This document shows, piece after piece, positions 56,979 through 64,000 of a DNA stretch of 64,000 nucleotides. Each line of letters begins with the position of its first letter. Position 1 is the first letter of the stretch. The position numbers were made by a program, and so were the translations under genes. This DNA is from Lampropedia puyangensis (GTDB lineage Bacteria > Pseudomonadota > Gammaproteobacteria > Burkholderiales > Burkholderiaceae_C). The notes beneath the pieces were generated by a model. That model worked only from the letters and a program-made list of their open reading frames with translations, did not search any database and was not told the origin of the DNA. The stretch is taken from assembly GCF_004833285.1 (NCBI RefSeq), contig NZ_STFG01000015.1, positions 1 through 64,000 of the forward strand, given 5' to 3'.

Positions 56979-57068
56979 CATGTGTCACATGCCCGTGTTT
57001 GCCCTTTTTAGCGGGCAGAGCAATACGGGCTGGCGCTTCTCCTTTATTTGAATTGAACAGGAAATACT

Positions 57069-57869
57069 ATGCTGGCAAAACGCATCATTCCATGCCTTGA
57101 TGTGACGGGCGGGCGGGTGGTCAAAGGTGTCAATTTTGTGGAGCTGCGCGATGCCGGCGATCCGGTGGAAATTGCAGCCCGTTACAACGAGCAAGGCGCT
57201 GATGAGTTGACTTTTTTGGACATCACGGCCACCAGTGATGGTCGTGATTTGATCTTGCCGATCATTGAGTCGGTAGCATCCCAGGTCTTCATCCCCCTGA
57301 CCGTGGGGGGCGGGGTACGTACAGTAGCCGATGTGCGGCGCTTGCTCAATGCGGGGGCGGACAAGACCAGTTTCAACTCCGCTGCCATTGCCAATCCTGA
57401 CGTCATCAGCGAAGCCTCTGGCAAGTATGGTTCGCAATGTATTGTCGTGGCGATTGATGCCAAGCGTCGCAGTGTCGAGGCAGAGCAGGTGTTGGATGCG
57501 CAAGGCCAGCCCGTTGGGCCAGGCTGGAATGTATTTAGCCATGGCGGGCGTAAAGATACTGGTTTGGATGTATTGCAATGGGCCAAGGATATGGCGCAGC
57601 GTGGGGCTGGTGAGTTGTTACTCACGAGCATGGATAAAGATGGCACGAAGAGCGGTTTTGATTTGGAACTCACACGAGCTGTTAGTGATTCGGTCTCCGT
57701 GCCGGTGATCGCGTCCGGTGGTGTGGGCACTTTGGAGCATATGGCTGACGGCATTACCAAAGGTGGCGCAGATGCGGTGTTGGCGGCAAGCATTTTCCAT
57801 TTTGGTACGTTCACTGTTGCGCAGACCAAGCAATACATGGCCGAGCGTGGTATTGCTGTGCGGCTGTAA
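57069..57869 (+). CDS. hisF: Imidazole glycerol phosphate synthase cyclase subunit
   Basis: 266 residues. [23 protein letters not shown] has the catalytic Asp (C-L-D-V), followed by [14 protein letters not shown]. The second Asp is in [15 protein letters not shown], and [14 protein letters not shown] binds phosphate. It closes the imidazole ring of IGP with HisH-derived ammonia, releasing AICAR. A 90-base gap follows the mutarotase gene. Confidence 0.97.
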   Translation: MLAKRIIPCLDVTGGRVVKGVNFVELRDAGDPVEIAARYNEQGADELTFLDITATSDGRDLILPIIESVASQVFIPLTVGGGVRTVADVRRLLNAGADKTSFNSAAIANPDVISEASGKYGSQCIVVAIDAKRRSVEAEQVLDAQGQPVGPGWNVFSHGGRKDTGLDVLQWAKDMAQRGAGELLLTSMDKDGTKSGFDLELTRAVSDSVSVPVIASGGVGTLEHMADGITKGGADAVLAASIFHFGTFTVAQTKQYMAERGIAVRL

Positions 57870-57955
57870 GCGGGCTTGCAATGTATTCGCACGCATGGTG
57901 AATGTTTCGTTCATGAGACTGACGTTGAACTTTTGATCAAACGGGGGTGACAGAG

Positions 57956-58363
57956 ATGGCAAATGATGAAGTGCAATGGCTGGAGGCCGTTCGCTGGGAC
58001 GATAGAGGCTTGGTGCCCGTTATTGCGCAAGAGAAAGACACTGGCGATGTATTGATGTTCGCTTGGATGAACCGCGAGGCGCTAGCGCAAACGGCAGCCA
58101 AAGGGCAGGCTGTGTATTTCAGCCGTTCGCGCGGCAAGCTTTGGCACAAAGGCGAAGAGTCTGGGCACTTTCAGACCGTGCATGAAATTCGGCTCGATTG
58201 CGATAACGATGTGGTGTTGCTCAGCATCACCCAGCACGGACATAACCCGTCGATTGCTTGCCACACTGGACGCCACAGCTGTTTTTACCAACGCTTAGAG
58301 GGGCAGCAGTGGCAGGCCGTGACGCCGGTGCTGAAAGACCCTCAGTCCATTTATGAAAAATAA
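57956..58363 (+). CDS. hisI: Phosphoribosyl-AMP cyclohydrolase
   Basis: 135 residues (ATG 57956; GTG 57947 is in frame). Motifs are [43 protein letters not shown], and [16 protein letters not shown] with HTGRHSCFY at the metal (Zn/Mg) sites. Hydrolyses PR-AMP in the third step. It is not fused to hisE, which follows 18 bases later. Confidence 0.96.
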   Translation: MANDEVQWLEAVRWDDRGLVPVIAQEKDTGDVLMFAWMNREALAQTAAKGQAVYFSRSRGKLWHKGEESGHFQTVHEIRLDCDNDVVLLSITQHGHNPSIACHTGRHSCFYQRLEGQQWQAVTPVLKDPQSIYEK

Positions 58364-58380
58364 GAAAGCGAGCGCATGCG

Positions 58381-58776
58381 ATGAGTGAAGCTACCCCGTC
58401 GTCTTCTACTTCCCCGTCGATCTCTGCAGATGCGCTGCTGGCGCATTTGACCCAAGTGTTGGAGTCCCGCAAGCCTGAGCGAGGAGGAGATCCTGCCAGT
58501 AGCTATGCCGCCAAACTGTTGGCTGCAGGCAAAGCGCCAGATTCCTTTTTGAAAAAAATTGGTGAAGAAGCCGCAGAAGTGGTGATGGCCGCTAAGGATG
58601 TGCAGTTTGGCCATAAAGAGCGTGATGCGCTGGTCTACGAAATCGCTGATTTATGGTTTCACTCGCTCGTGGCCTTGGCGCATTTTGATTTGAGTGCGGA
58701 GGATGTCATTCGCGAATTGGCGCGCCGTGAAGGCGTCAGCGGCTTACAGGAGAAGGCTGCGAGACCGCAGAATTGA
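58381..58776 (+). CDS. hisE: Phosphoribosyl-ATP pyrophosphatase
   Basis: 131 residues. After a short Ser/Thr-rich N-terminus comes the all-alpha MazG-like fold: [34 protein letters not shown], and [18 protein letters not shown] with the acidic metal ligands. It cleaves PR-ATP to PR-AMP, the step before HisI. Last gene of the cluster. hisG, hisD and hisC are not in the window. Confidence 0.95.
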   Translation: MSEATPSSSTSPSISADALLAHLTQVLESRKPERGGDPASSYAAKLLAAGKAPDSFLKKIGEEAAEVVMAAKDVQFGHKERDALVYEIADLWFHSLVALAHFDLSAEDVIRELARREGVSGLQEKAARPQN

Positions 58777-58796
58777 CGTGTGCTGTGTGCACGCAT

Positions 58797-58836
58797 GAAA
58801 AAGCCTCTACAGTACGAAACGGGCAGAGGCTTTTTT
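58797..58836. terminator. Bidirectional terminator after hisE
   Basis: AAAAGCCTCT pairs with AGAGGCTTTT around a 17-base loop, with A-runs to the left and T-runs to the right. It can end the his cluster (+) and the BMP transporter operon (-). Confidence 0.85.
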
Positions 58837-58969
58837 ATATGCAAATTTTTTGGCGCTGTCGCCAATGGTTGTTTGAAGGCGCCATGGCGACATGGCAGTC
58901 TATCTTGTCAGAACGTGCGCGCGATTTCAACACGGCCTGCGTCGAAATCAGGCACACGTTCCTCAAGCA

Positions 58970-60187
58970 TCAGTTGGCGCCTGGTACCTTGCCTTCTACA
59001 CCTTTAACGTAGAACTTGATGCCCAGTAAGAAACCGTCATCGGCCACTTGGTCTGCCGTCAGCACTTCCTTGCCTTCTTGGTCAACGATGGGGCCCTTCC
59101 AGATACTGAATGTACCGTCTTTGAGGCCTTGCTTGGCTTGTGCCACTTTGTCTTTGATCTCCTGAGGAATATCGTCAGCCAGTGACACGATGTCGATAGC
59201 GCCTTCTTTCACGCCCCACCAGTGTTGACCGCTGCTCCAATTGCCATTGACCGCATCTTGCGCGGTTTTGATGTAGTAAGGCCCCCAGTTGATCACTGCC
59301 GATCCCAAATGCGCTTTAGGGCCGTAGGCAGTCATATCAGAGTCCCAGCCAAATGCACGCTTGCCTTGGTCTTGTGCGGTTTTGAGCACTGCAGCCGAGT
59401 CGGTGTTTTGGAACAAAATGTCTGCGCCACTGTTGATCAATGAGGTTGCGGCTTCGGTTTCTTTTGGTGGGTTGAACCATTCATTCACCCACACGACTTT
59501 GGTTGTGATCTTGGGATTCACCGATTGCGCGCCGAGCGTGAAACTGTTGATGTTGCGAATGACCTCAGGGATGGGGACTGAGCCAACGACGCCAACAACG
59601 TTCGATTGCGTCATCCCGCCTGCAATAATCCCTGCCAGATAGGCGCCTTCATAGGTGCGGCTGTCGTAGGTGGCCAAATTGCCTGCGGTTTTGTAGCCCG
59701 TGGCGTGCTCAAACTTGACGTTCGGGAAGTCTTGGGCCAGGCGCACCATGTAGTCCATGTAGCCGAATGTGGTGCCAAAAATGATGTCGTTGCCTTCTGC
59801 TGCAAAACCGCGCAGGATGCGCTCGGCATCTGCCGACTCAGGCACGCTTTCGACATACTTGGTTTGCACTTTATCGCCAAGCGCGGCTTCCAGTGCTTTA
59901 CGGCCATTGTCGTGTGCGTAAGTCCAGCCACCATCACCTACAGGGCCAATATAGGCAAAGGCGATTTTCAATGGCTTGGATTCTTGCGCTGTAGTGGCGC
60001 TGGCTTCATTCGCGGCCGCTGGCGCTGGTGCAGGGGTAGGAGTTGGAGCGCTTGAAGCTGCTGCAGGTGCTGGCGCAGGGGCTGGGCTTGGAGCAGGTGT
60101 TTCTTGCTTGCCGCAGGCAGTCAATGTCGCGGCAAAGAGTGCTGCGACCGCAAAAGGTCTTACCAGAGAGTGAGTCGATAGGCTCAT
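58970..60187 (-). CDS. BMP family (PnrA-like) ABC transporter substrate-binding lipoprotein
   Basis: 405 residues from ATG 60187, with GGAG upstream; the frame extends another 109 codons but without a signal. The lipobox is LTAC-G. An unusually long Ala/Pro linker (about residues 30-65) follows, then the Bmp fold: IAFAYIGPVGDGGWTYAHDNGRKAL, GNDIIFGTTFGYMD, HATGYKTAGNLATYDSRTYEGAYLAGIIAG and FGWDSDMTAYGPKAHLGSAVINWG. PnrA/BMP proteins bind purine nucleosides. It is the last gene of the operon, matching an ABC importer of nucleosides or related bases. Confidence 0.93.
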   Translation of the reverse strand: MSLSTHSLVRPFAVAALFAATLTACGKQETPAPSPAPAPAPAAASSAPTPTPAPAPAAANEASATTAQESKPLKIAFAYIGPVGDGGWTYAHDNGRKALEAALGDKVQTKYVESVPESADAERILRGFAAEGNDIIFGTTFGYMDYMVRLAQDFPNVKFEHATGYKTAGNLATYDSRTYEGAYLAGIIAGGMTQSNVVGVVGSVPIPEVIRNINSFTLGAQSVNPKITTKVVWVNEWFNPPKETEAATSLINSGADILFQNTDSAAVLKTAQDQGKRAFGWDSDMTAYGPKAHLGSAVINWGPYYIKTAQDAVNGNWSSGQHWWGVKEGAIDIVSLADDIPQEIKDKVAQAKQGLKDGTFSIWKGPIVDQEGKEVLTADQVADDGFLLGIKFYVKGVEGKVPGAN

Positions 60188-60258
60188 GTTGATACTCCAA
60201 TGAGTCAAAGAAAAAAAGCAAGAAATGAGGCGAGCACTGGGGCTGTTGTGCCCCCCAT

Positions 60259-61170
60259 TCAACTGCCGGGCGAAAAAGCTTTGCCAAGGGACGCTGGCAT
60301 GTTGGTGCGAATCCAGGCTGGGTTGCGCGAAATCAGCACCAATACCACGATGGTGGCCAAATAAGGCAGCATGCTCAGCAACTGACTGGGAATTTGCACA
60401 CCACTGGCCTGCATACTGAATTGCAGCATGGTCATGCCGCCAAACAGATAAGCACCTAACAGAACGCGGGCAGGGCGCCATGTTGCAAATGCGGTCAGTG
60501 CCAGAGCAATCCAACCTCGGCCAGCAACCATGCCTTCAGCCCACAGCGAACTGTATACAGTGGCCAGATAGGCGCCCGCCAAGCCGCAAAGACCGCCTCC
60601 AATCGTGATGCAGGCCAAACGAATGGCGCGCACGGGATACCCTAATGCATGTGCAGATTCGGGCGATTCACCAATGGAGCGCAACAGCAGACCTGTACGT
60701 GTGCGGCCATAGAACCAAGTCAAGAAAATGGCCAATGCGATGGTGAGATAAACCATCCAATGTTGGCGAAACAGGGCTGTGCCGATAAAGGGAAGATCGG
60801 CCAATCCGGGAATGCTGAATTTGGGCGTTGCCGGGATGCTGGCTTGCACGTAATCCACCCCCATAAAGGCTGAGAACCCCACGCCAAAAATACTCAATGC
60901 CAAGCCGCTGGCATATTGGTTGGTATGCAAAAACACCACTAGCAAACCAAACAGCAGTGCCAGTAAAGCGCCGGCACCAATGCCAGCTAGTAAGCCCAGG
61001 GTAAAGCTACCTGTATGCACTACAGTGGCATAACCTGCAATGGCGGCGCACAGCATCATGCCTTCTGCGCCAAGGTTAACAACCCCAATTTTTTCATTGA
61101 TCAACAGACCAAGACCTGCCAGGGCGATGACGGTGCCGGCACTGAGCGTGGATGCGATGAGTAAATCCAT
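60259..61170 (-). CDS. ABC transporter permease, BMP-nucleoside type (second)
   Basis: 303 residues with about eight to ten hydrophobic segments of the BPD_transp_2 family: GLGLLINEKIGVVNLGAEGMML, GFSAFMGVDYVQ and GRTRTGLLLRSIGESPESAHALGYPV (the loop contacting the ATPase). It begins in a TAATG overlap with the stop of the preceding permease. It corresponds to YufQ/NupQ-like partners in Bacillus. Confidence 0.92.
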   Translation of the reverse strand: MDLLIASTLSAGTVIALAGLGLLINEKIGVVNLGAEGMMLCAAIAGYATVVHTGSFTLGLLAGIGAGALLALLFGLLVVFLHTNQYASGLALSIFGVGFSAFMGVDYVQASIPATPKFSIPGLADLPFIGTALFRQHWMVYLTIALAIFLTWFYGRTRTGLLLRSIGESPESAHALGYPVRAIRLACITIGGGLCGLAGAYLATVYSSLWAEGMVAGRGWIALALTAFATWRPARVLLGAYLFGGMTMLQFSMQASGVQIPSQLLSMLPYLATIVVLVLISRNPAWIRTNMPASLGKAFSPGS

Positions 61171-62285
61171 TACGCAACCCCTTTGGTTGTTGTTGATGCT
61201 GAGCTTGGTTGCGTATGCGGCACGGCCGTGCGTTTGATGCGGATGCGGTAATTCACCAAGGCATCACAGGCCAGCAGGTTGAACAACAGCAGCCCTTGGA
61301 AGACGCTGGAGATGGATTTTGGCAAACCGAGTTGCGATTGCGAGAGTTCGCCGCCGATGACAAACATCGATAGTAAGACGGTTGAGAACACCATGCCGAC
61401 AGGATGGAGTCGCCCCACAAAGGCCACAATGATGGCCGTAAAGCCGTAGCCCACTGGGACATGGGGGTTGAGCTGGCCTACGGGCCCAATGACCTCCAGT
61501 GCACCGGCCAAACCAGCTAAGCCACCGGAAGTTAGTAGCGCCATCCACAAGGTGCGCCGTGCAGAAAAGCCTGCGTAGCGTGCTGCCATGGGGGCTAAGC
61601 CTCCAACTTGCTGGGCAAAGCCTGCTTTGGTGCGAAACATGAAAAACCACATGGCTAATGCCGCACACAAGGCCAATGCCACACTGATATTGGCTCGCGA
61701 GCCTGCCATTAAGCGCGGAAGTTGTGTGGCGACATCGAATGTGGCAGTACGTGGGAAGTTGTAGCCTGCAGGGTCCTTCCATGGCCCATAGACCAAGTAA
61801 GCCAATAACTGAATGGCTACATAGACCAGCATGAGGCTGACGAGAATTTCATTGGTGTTGAAACGGTCACGCAGGATCGCCACAATGCTTGCCCATACCA
61901 TGCCGCCAAGGCAACCAGCCAACAGAATCAGAGGAATGATCCATGCGCCTGTTGCGGGACCTGCTTGCAGGGCCACCCAGCCACCAGTGATGGCGCCCAG
62001 TACAAATTGCCCTTCAGCACCGATATTCCAGATGTTGGAGCGAAAACACAGCCCTAAGCCTAGTGCTATCAATAGTAACGGTGTGGCCTTGGTGGCAATT
62101 TCCCCCCAAGCGTAAGCATTTTTGATGGGCTCCCAGAAAAAGACAGAAATGCCTTGAATGGGGGATTTGCCGGAGAGGGAGAAAATGACGGCGCCCAGCA
62201 GCACCGTCACCAACAACGCCAATAGAGGTGAGCAGTACGACCATGCGCGTGAGGGCTGTGGTCTGGCTTCTAAAATGATTTTCAT
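61170..62285 (-). CDS. ABC transporter permease, BMP-nucleoside type (first)
   Basis: 371 residues, ten or so hydrophobic segments. LGLCFRSNIWNIGAEGQFVLGAITGGWVA, NTNEILVSLMLVYVAIQLLAYLVYGPWKDP, and GPVGQLNPHVPVGYGFTAIIVAFVGRLHPVG are typical of YufP/NupP-like permeases. It pairs with the second permease to form the membrane channel. A 66-base gap separates it from the ATPase gene upstream. Confidence 0.92.
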   Translation of the reverse strand: MKIILEARPQPSRAWSYCSPLLALLVTVLLGAVIFSLSGKSPIQGISVFFWEPIKNAYAWGEIATKATPLLLIALGLGLCFRSNIWNIGAEGQFVLGAITGGWVALQAGPATGAWIIPLILLAGCLGGMVWASIVAILRDRFNTNEILVSLMLVYVAIQLLAYLVYGPWKDPAGYNFPRTATFDVATQLPRLMAGSRANISVALALCAALAMWFFMFRTKAGFAQQVGGLAPMAARYAGFSARRTLWMALLTSGGLAGLAGALEVIGPVGQLNPHVPVGYGFTAIIVAFVGRLHPVGMVFSTVLLSMFVIGGELSQSQLGLPKSISSVFQGLLLFNLLACDALVNYRIRIKRTAVPHTQPSSASTTTKGVA

Positions 62286-62351
62286 CGGATTAGCAAAACA
62301 AGGGCAAAGCGTTCAAATTGGCAGTGGTGGATAGATGGGGCGCATGCCTGG

Positions 62352-63959
62352 TTAAACCATCGTGGCCACTTCAGGATGAGTTTGTGATTGAGATACGGCG
62401 GGTTGCTCCCAAAGGCCGCTCATCCATAAGCCGACTTTTTCGATAGAGGCCTGTGCCCTTGGTAAGGATGGGGATAGTTGACCGTTGGAGATGACATACA
62501 ACCTGTCGCACAGTTCAAACAGTTCTTCAATCTCTTCGCTGACGATCAGCACTGCGCAACCTTTTTCAGCCAGTTGCAGCAAGTGCGTACGGATTTGCGC
62601 TGCTGCGCCAACGTCCACACCCCAAGTGGGTTGGGCAACGATCAACACCTTCGGGTTGGCATCAATTTCGCGGCCCATGATGAATTTCTGCAAGTTGCCT
62701 CCTGAGAGTGAGCGTGCTGCAGCGTGGCTACCGGCCGCTTTGACGTTGAAGGTGCGAATGAGGTGCAGGGCTTTGTCGCGTAACTGGCGCGGGCTAATCC
62801 AGCCTAACGGGCCACGGGATAAGGGGCGTGTCAGCAGCAGGTTTTGCGCTAACGACATACTGGGTACCGTGGCGCGACCTAGCCGCTCTTCTGGCACAAA
62901 ATGCAAGTCAAATTCTGCGCGACGTTGTTGTGTGTTCTTTTTGCCCGCAGCTTGTGAAAACAACACCACCTGTTCGTGAGCTGCCCGAGTATCCTCACCC
63001 GATAAGGCTTGCAGCAACTCATTTTGTCCGTTGCCAGAGATGCCTGCGATACCAACGACCTCGCCCGCACGTACATGCAGGTTGATATTGTGCAAATCCA
63101 TGCCGTAGGTGTGCGATTTGGGCAGATGTAGCGCGTTTACTTCAAGCGCCACTTCCTTTGGGCTGCTATGCCGTTGAGGCGTTGCTGGCGGTTCCGCGCC
63201 AATCATTAAACGGGCTAATGAAGCATCACTTTCTTGTCTTGGATTGACCACGCCACGCACTTGTCCTTGGCTGATGACGGTGCAGGTATCGCACAGCTGT
63301 CGTATTTCGTGCAGCTTGTGGCTGATGTACAAAATGCTGCAGCCTGACTGCGCTAAGCGTTTGAGTACTTGGAAAAGGCTTTGCACTGCCTGCGGTGTGA
63401 GCACGGAAGTCGGTTCATCCAGAATCAGTAGTTTGGGGTGGGTGACAAGGCTGCGCAGAATTTCTACTTTTTGGCGCTCGCCCACGCTCAGGGTGTGCAT
63501 AGGGCGATCGGGCTCAATATTCAGACCAAACACGGCAGCTGCTTCGTCCAAGTGCACGCCGAGCATTTCTCGGTCCATGCTCTTGTCCTGGCCAAGCCAG
63601 ATGTTCTCAGCAACGGTCAGTGAATCAAAGAGATTGAAATGCTGAAACACCATGGCAATACCCAACTGCCGTGCTTGCTGTGGCGAGCGTATGGCAATGG
63701 GTGCGCCATCGAATGCAATGCTGCCCTCATCTGGTGCCACTGCACCATAGATGATTTTCATCAGGGTAGATTTGCCTGCGCCGTTTTCACCCAAAATGGC
63801 ATGAATTTGCCCGCGCTCAACGCGTAAATCAATGCCGTCATTGGCAACCACGCCAGGGTATTTTTTTGTGATCCCTTGCAATAGCAGACGGGCAGGGGTT
63901 GGTTCTTCCAGCTGCGAAAGCTCGAAGGATTCATGGTCCGGTTGTGGCAAAGTGCTCAT
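62352..63959 (-). CDS. ABC transporter ATP-binding protein, two nucleotide-binding domains
   Basis: 535 residues containing two ATPase cassettes. The first has ILGENGAGKSTLMKIIYG, LSVGERQKVEILRSL and LLILDEPTSVLTP. The second has a degenerate Walker A, GISGNGQNELLQAL, then LSGGNLQKFIMGRE and VLIVAQPTWGVDVGA, where the usual DEPT is replaced by AQPT. This double arrangement is the RbsA/YufO-NupO type. First gene of the importer operon. It energises uptake of a nucleoside or nucleobase, ligand not proven. Confidence 0.94.
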   Translation of the reverse strand: MSTLPQPDHESFELSQLEEPTPARLLLQGITKKYPGVVANDGIDLRVERGQIHAILGENGAGKSTLMKIIYGAVAPDEGSIAFDGAPIAIRSPQQARQLGIAMVFQHFNLFDSLTVAENIWLGQDKSMDREMLGVHLDEAAAVFGLNIEPDRPMHTLSVGERQKVEILRSLVTHPKLLILDEPTSVLTPQAVQSLFQVLKRLAQSGCSILYISHKLHEIRQLCDTCTVISQGQVRGVVNPRQESDASLARLMIGAEPPATPQRHSSPKEVALEVNALHLPKSHTYGMDLHNINLHVRAGEVVGIAGISGNGQNELLQALSGEDTRAAHEQVVLFSQAAGKKNTQQRRAEFDLHFVPEERLGRATVPSMSLAQNLLLTRPLSRGPLGWISPRQLRDKALHLIRTFNVKAAGSHAAARSLSGGNLQKFIMGREIDANPKVLIVAQPTWGVDVGAAAQIRTHLLQLAEKGCAVLIVSEEIEELFELCDRLYVISNGQLSPSLPRAQASIEKVGLWMSGLWEQPAVSQSQTHPEVATMV

Positions 63960-64000
63960 GCGATGAATCAGAAAGTAGGGCGCAGGGCAGGAAACTCTAA

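Noticed and set aside
60188-60514. 109-codon N-terminal extension of the BMP lipoprotein
   Set aside because: It would bury the signal peptide and lipobox and overlaps the preceding permease gene. A good ribosome-binding site precedes the inner ATG.
1-64000. CRISPR arrays, insertion sequences, prophage genes and rRNA
   Set aside because: No regularly spaced repeats, transposase or integrase motifs or rRNA-like stretches were seen by eye.

Overview
The window reads as a chromosomal segment of a betaproteobacterium, most likely Burkholderiales near Comamonadaceae. The evidence is gene content and order: rplM-rpsI, clpS-clpA, a dispersed hisB-hisH-hisA-hisF-hisI-hisE cluster, a split-gene cyd operon with ABC assembly factors, and TRAP and BMP-type transporters. 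Base composition is moderate for that group. No rRNA, tRNA, CRISPR array, insertion sequence or prophage was recognised. The species is not identifiable from the sequence alone.

Layout. 1-381 (-) is the N-terminal part of a surface beta-helix protein with a stop codon just after its signal peptide. 744-3303 holds glmS (-) and a divergent Lrp/AsnC regulator (+). 3429-9934 (-) is a cytochrome bd operon, cydD-cydC-cydA-cydB-cydX, including a 38-residue CydX. 10470-11305 (+) is rplM-rpsI. 11406-13263 (-) is a DyP peroxidase plus encapsulin nanocompartment operon whose peroxidase ends in a cargo-loading tail. 13622-19453 (+) holds a YwqK/MORN-like lipoprotein, dnaQ, clpS, clpA and an LD-carboxypeptidase. 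19701-24829 is an alcohol/aldehyde oxidation module (adhP and an acetaldehyde-type dehydrogenase, -) beside a divergent AcoR-like sigma-54 activator (+), with a sigma-54 promoter and a candidate enhancer between them.

24977-33562 is a catabolic island: a TRAP transporter (dctM-dctQ-dctP, -), a GntR/FCD regulator (-), and divergent pxpA, fused pxpB-pxpC and a biotin carboxylase with a fused biotinyl domain (+). Matching operator-like sites lie in front of both arms. Its domain set is that of a split urea-carboxylase-like enzyme plus a PxpA-type lactamase. This is the strongest candidate for unusual metabolism here. 33754-35922 is a siderophore-type TonB receptor, followed by a spacer with DnaA-box-like motifs and a palindromic repeat.

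36312-46545 holds an AEC transporter (-), recQ, rlmB, a PAS-GGDEF cyclase and an RND efflux pair without an outer-membrane channel gene. 46875-49331 is a heme-type TonB receptor with an STN domain. 49460-53161 (-) is a tandem pair of paralogous lipoproteins of about 580 residues with no recognised function. 53841-58776 (+) is the histidine cluster, interrupted by a hexose-6-phosphate mutarotase-like gene. 58970-63959 (-) is a nucleoside-type ABC importer: ATPase, two permeases, BMP-family lipoprotein.

Start codons were often moved downstream from the longest open frame on the basis of ribosome-binding sites, family length and overlap with neighbours. Function calls rest on motifs and remembered family resemblance; no database search was run.
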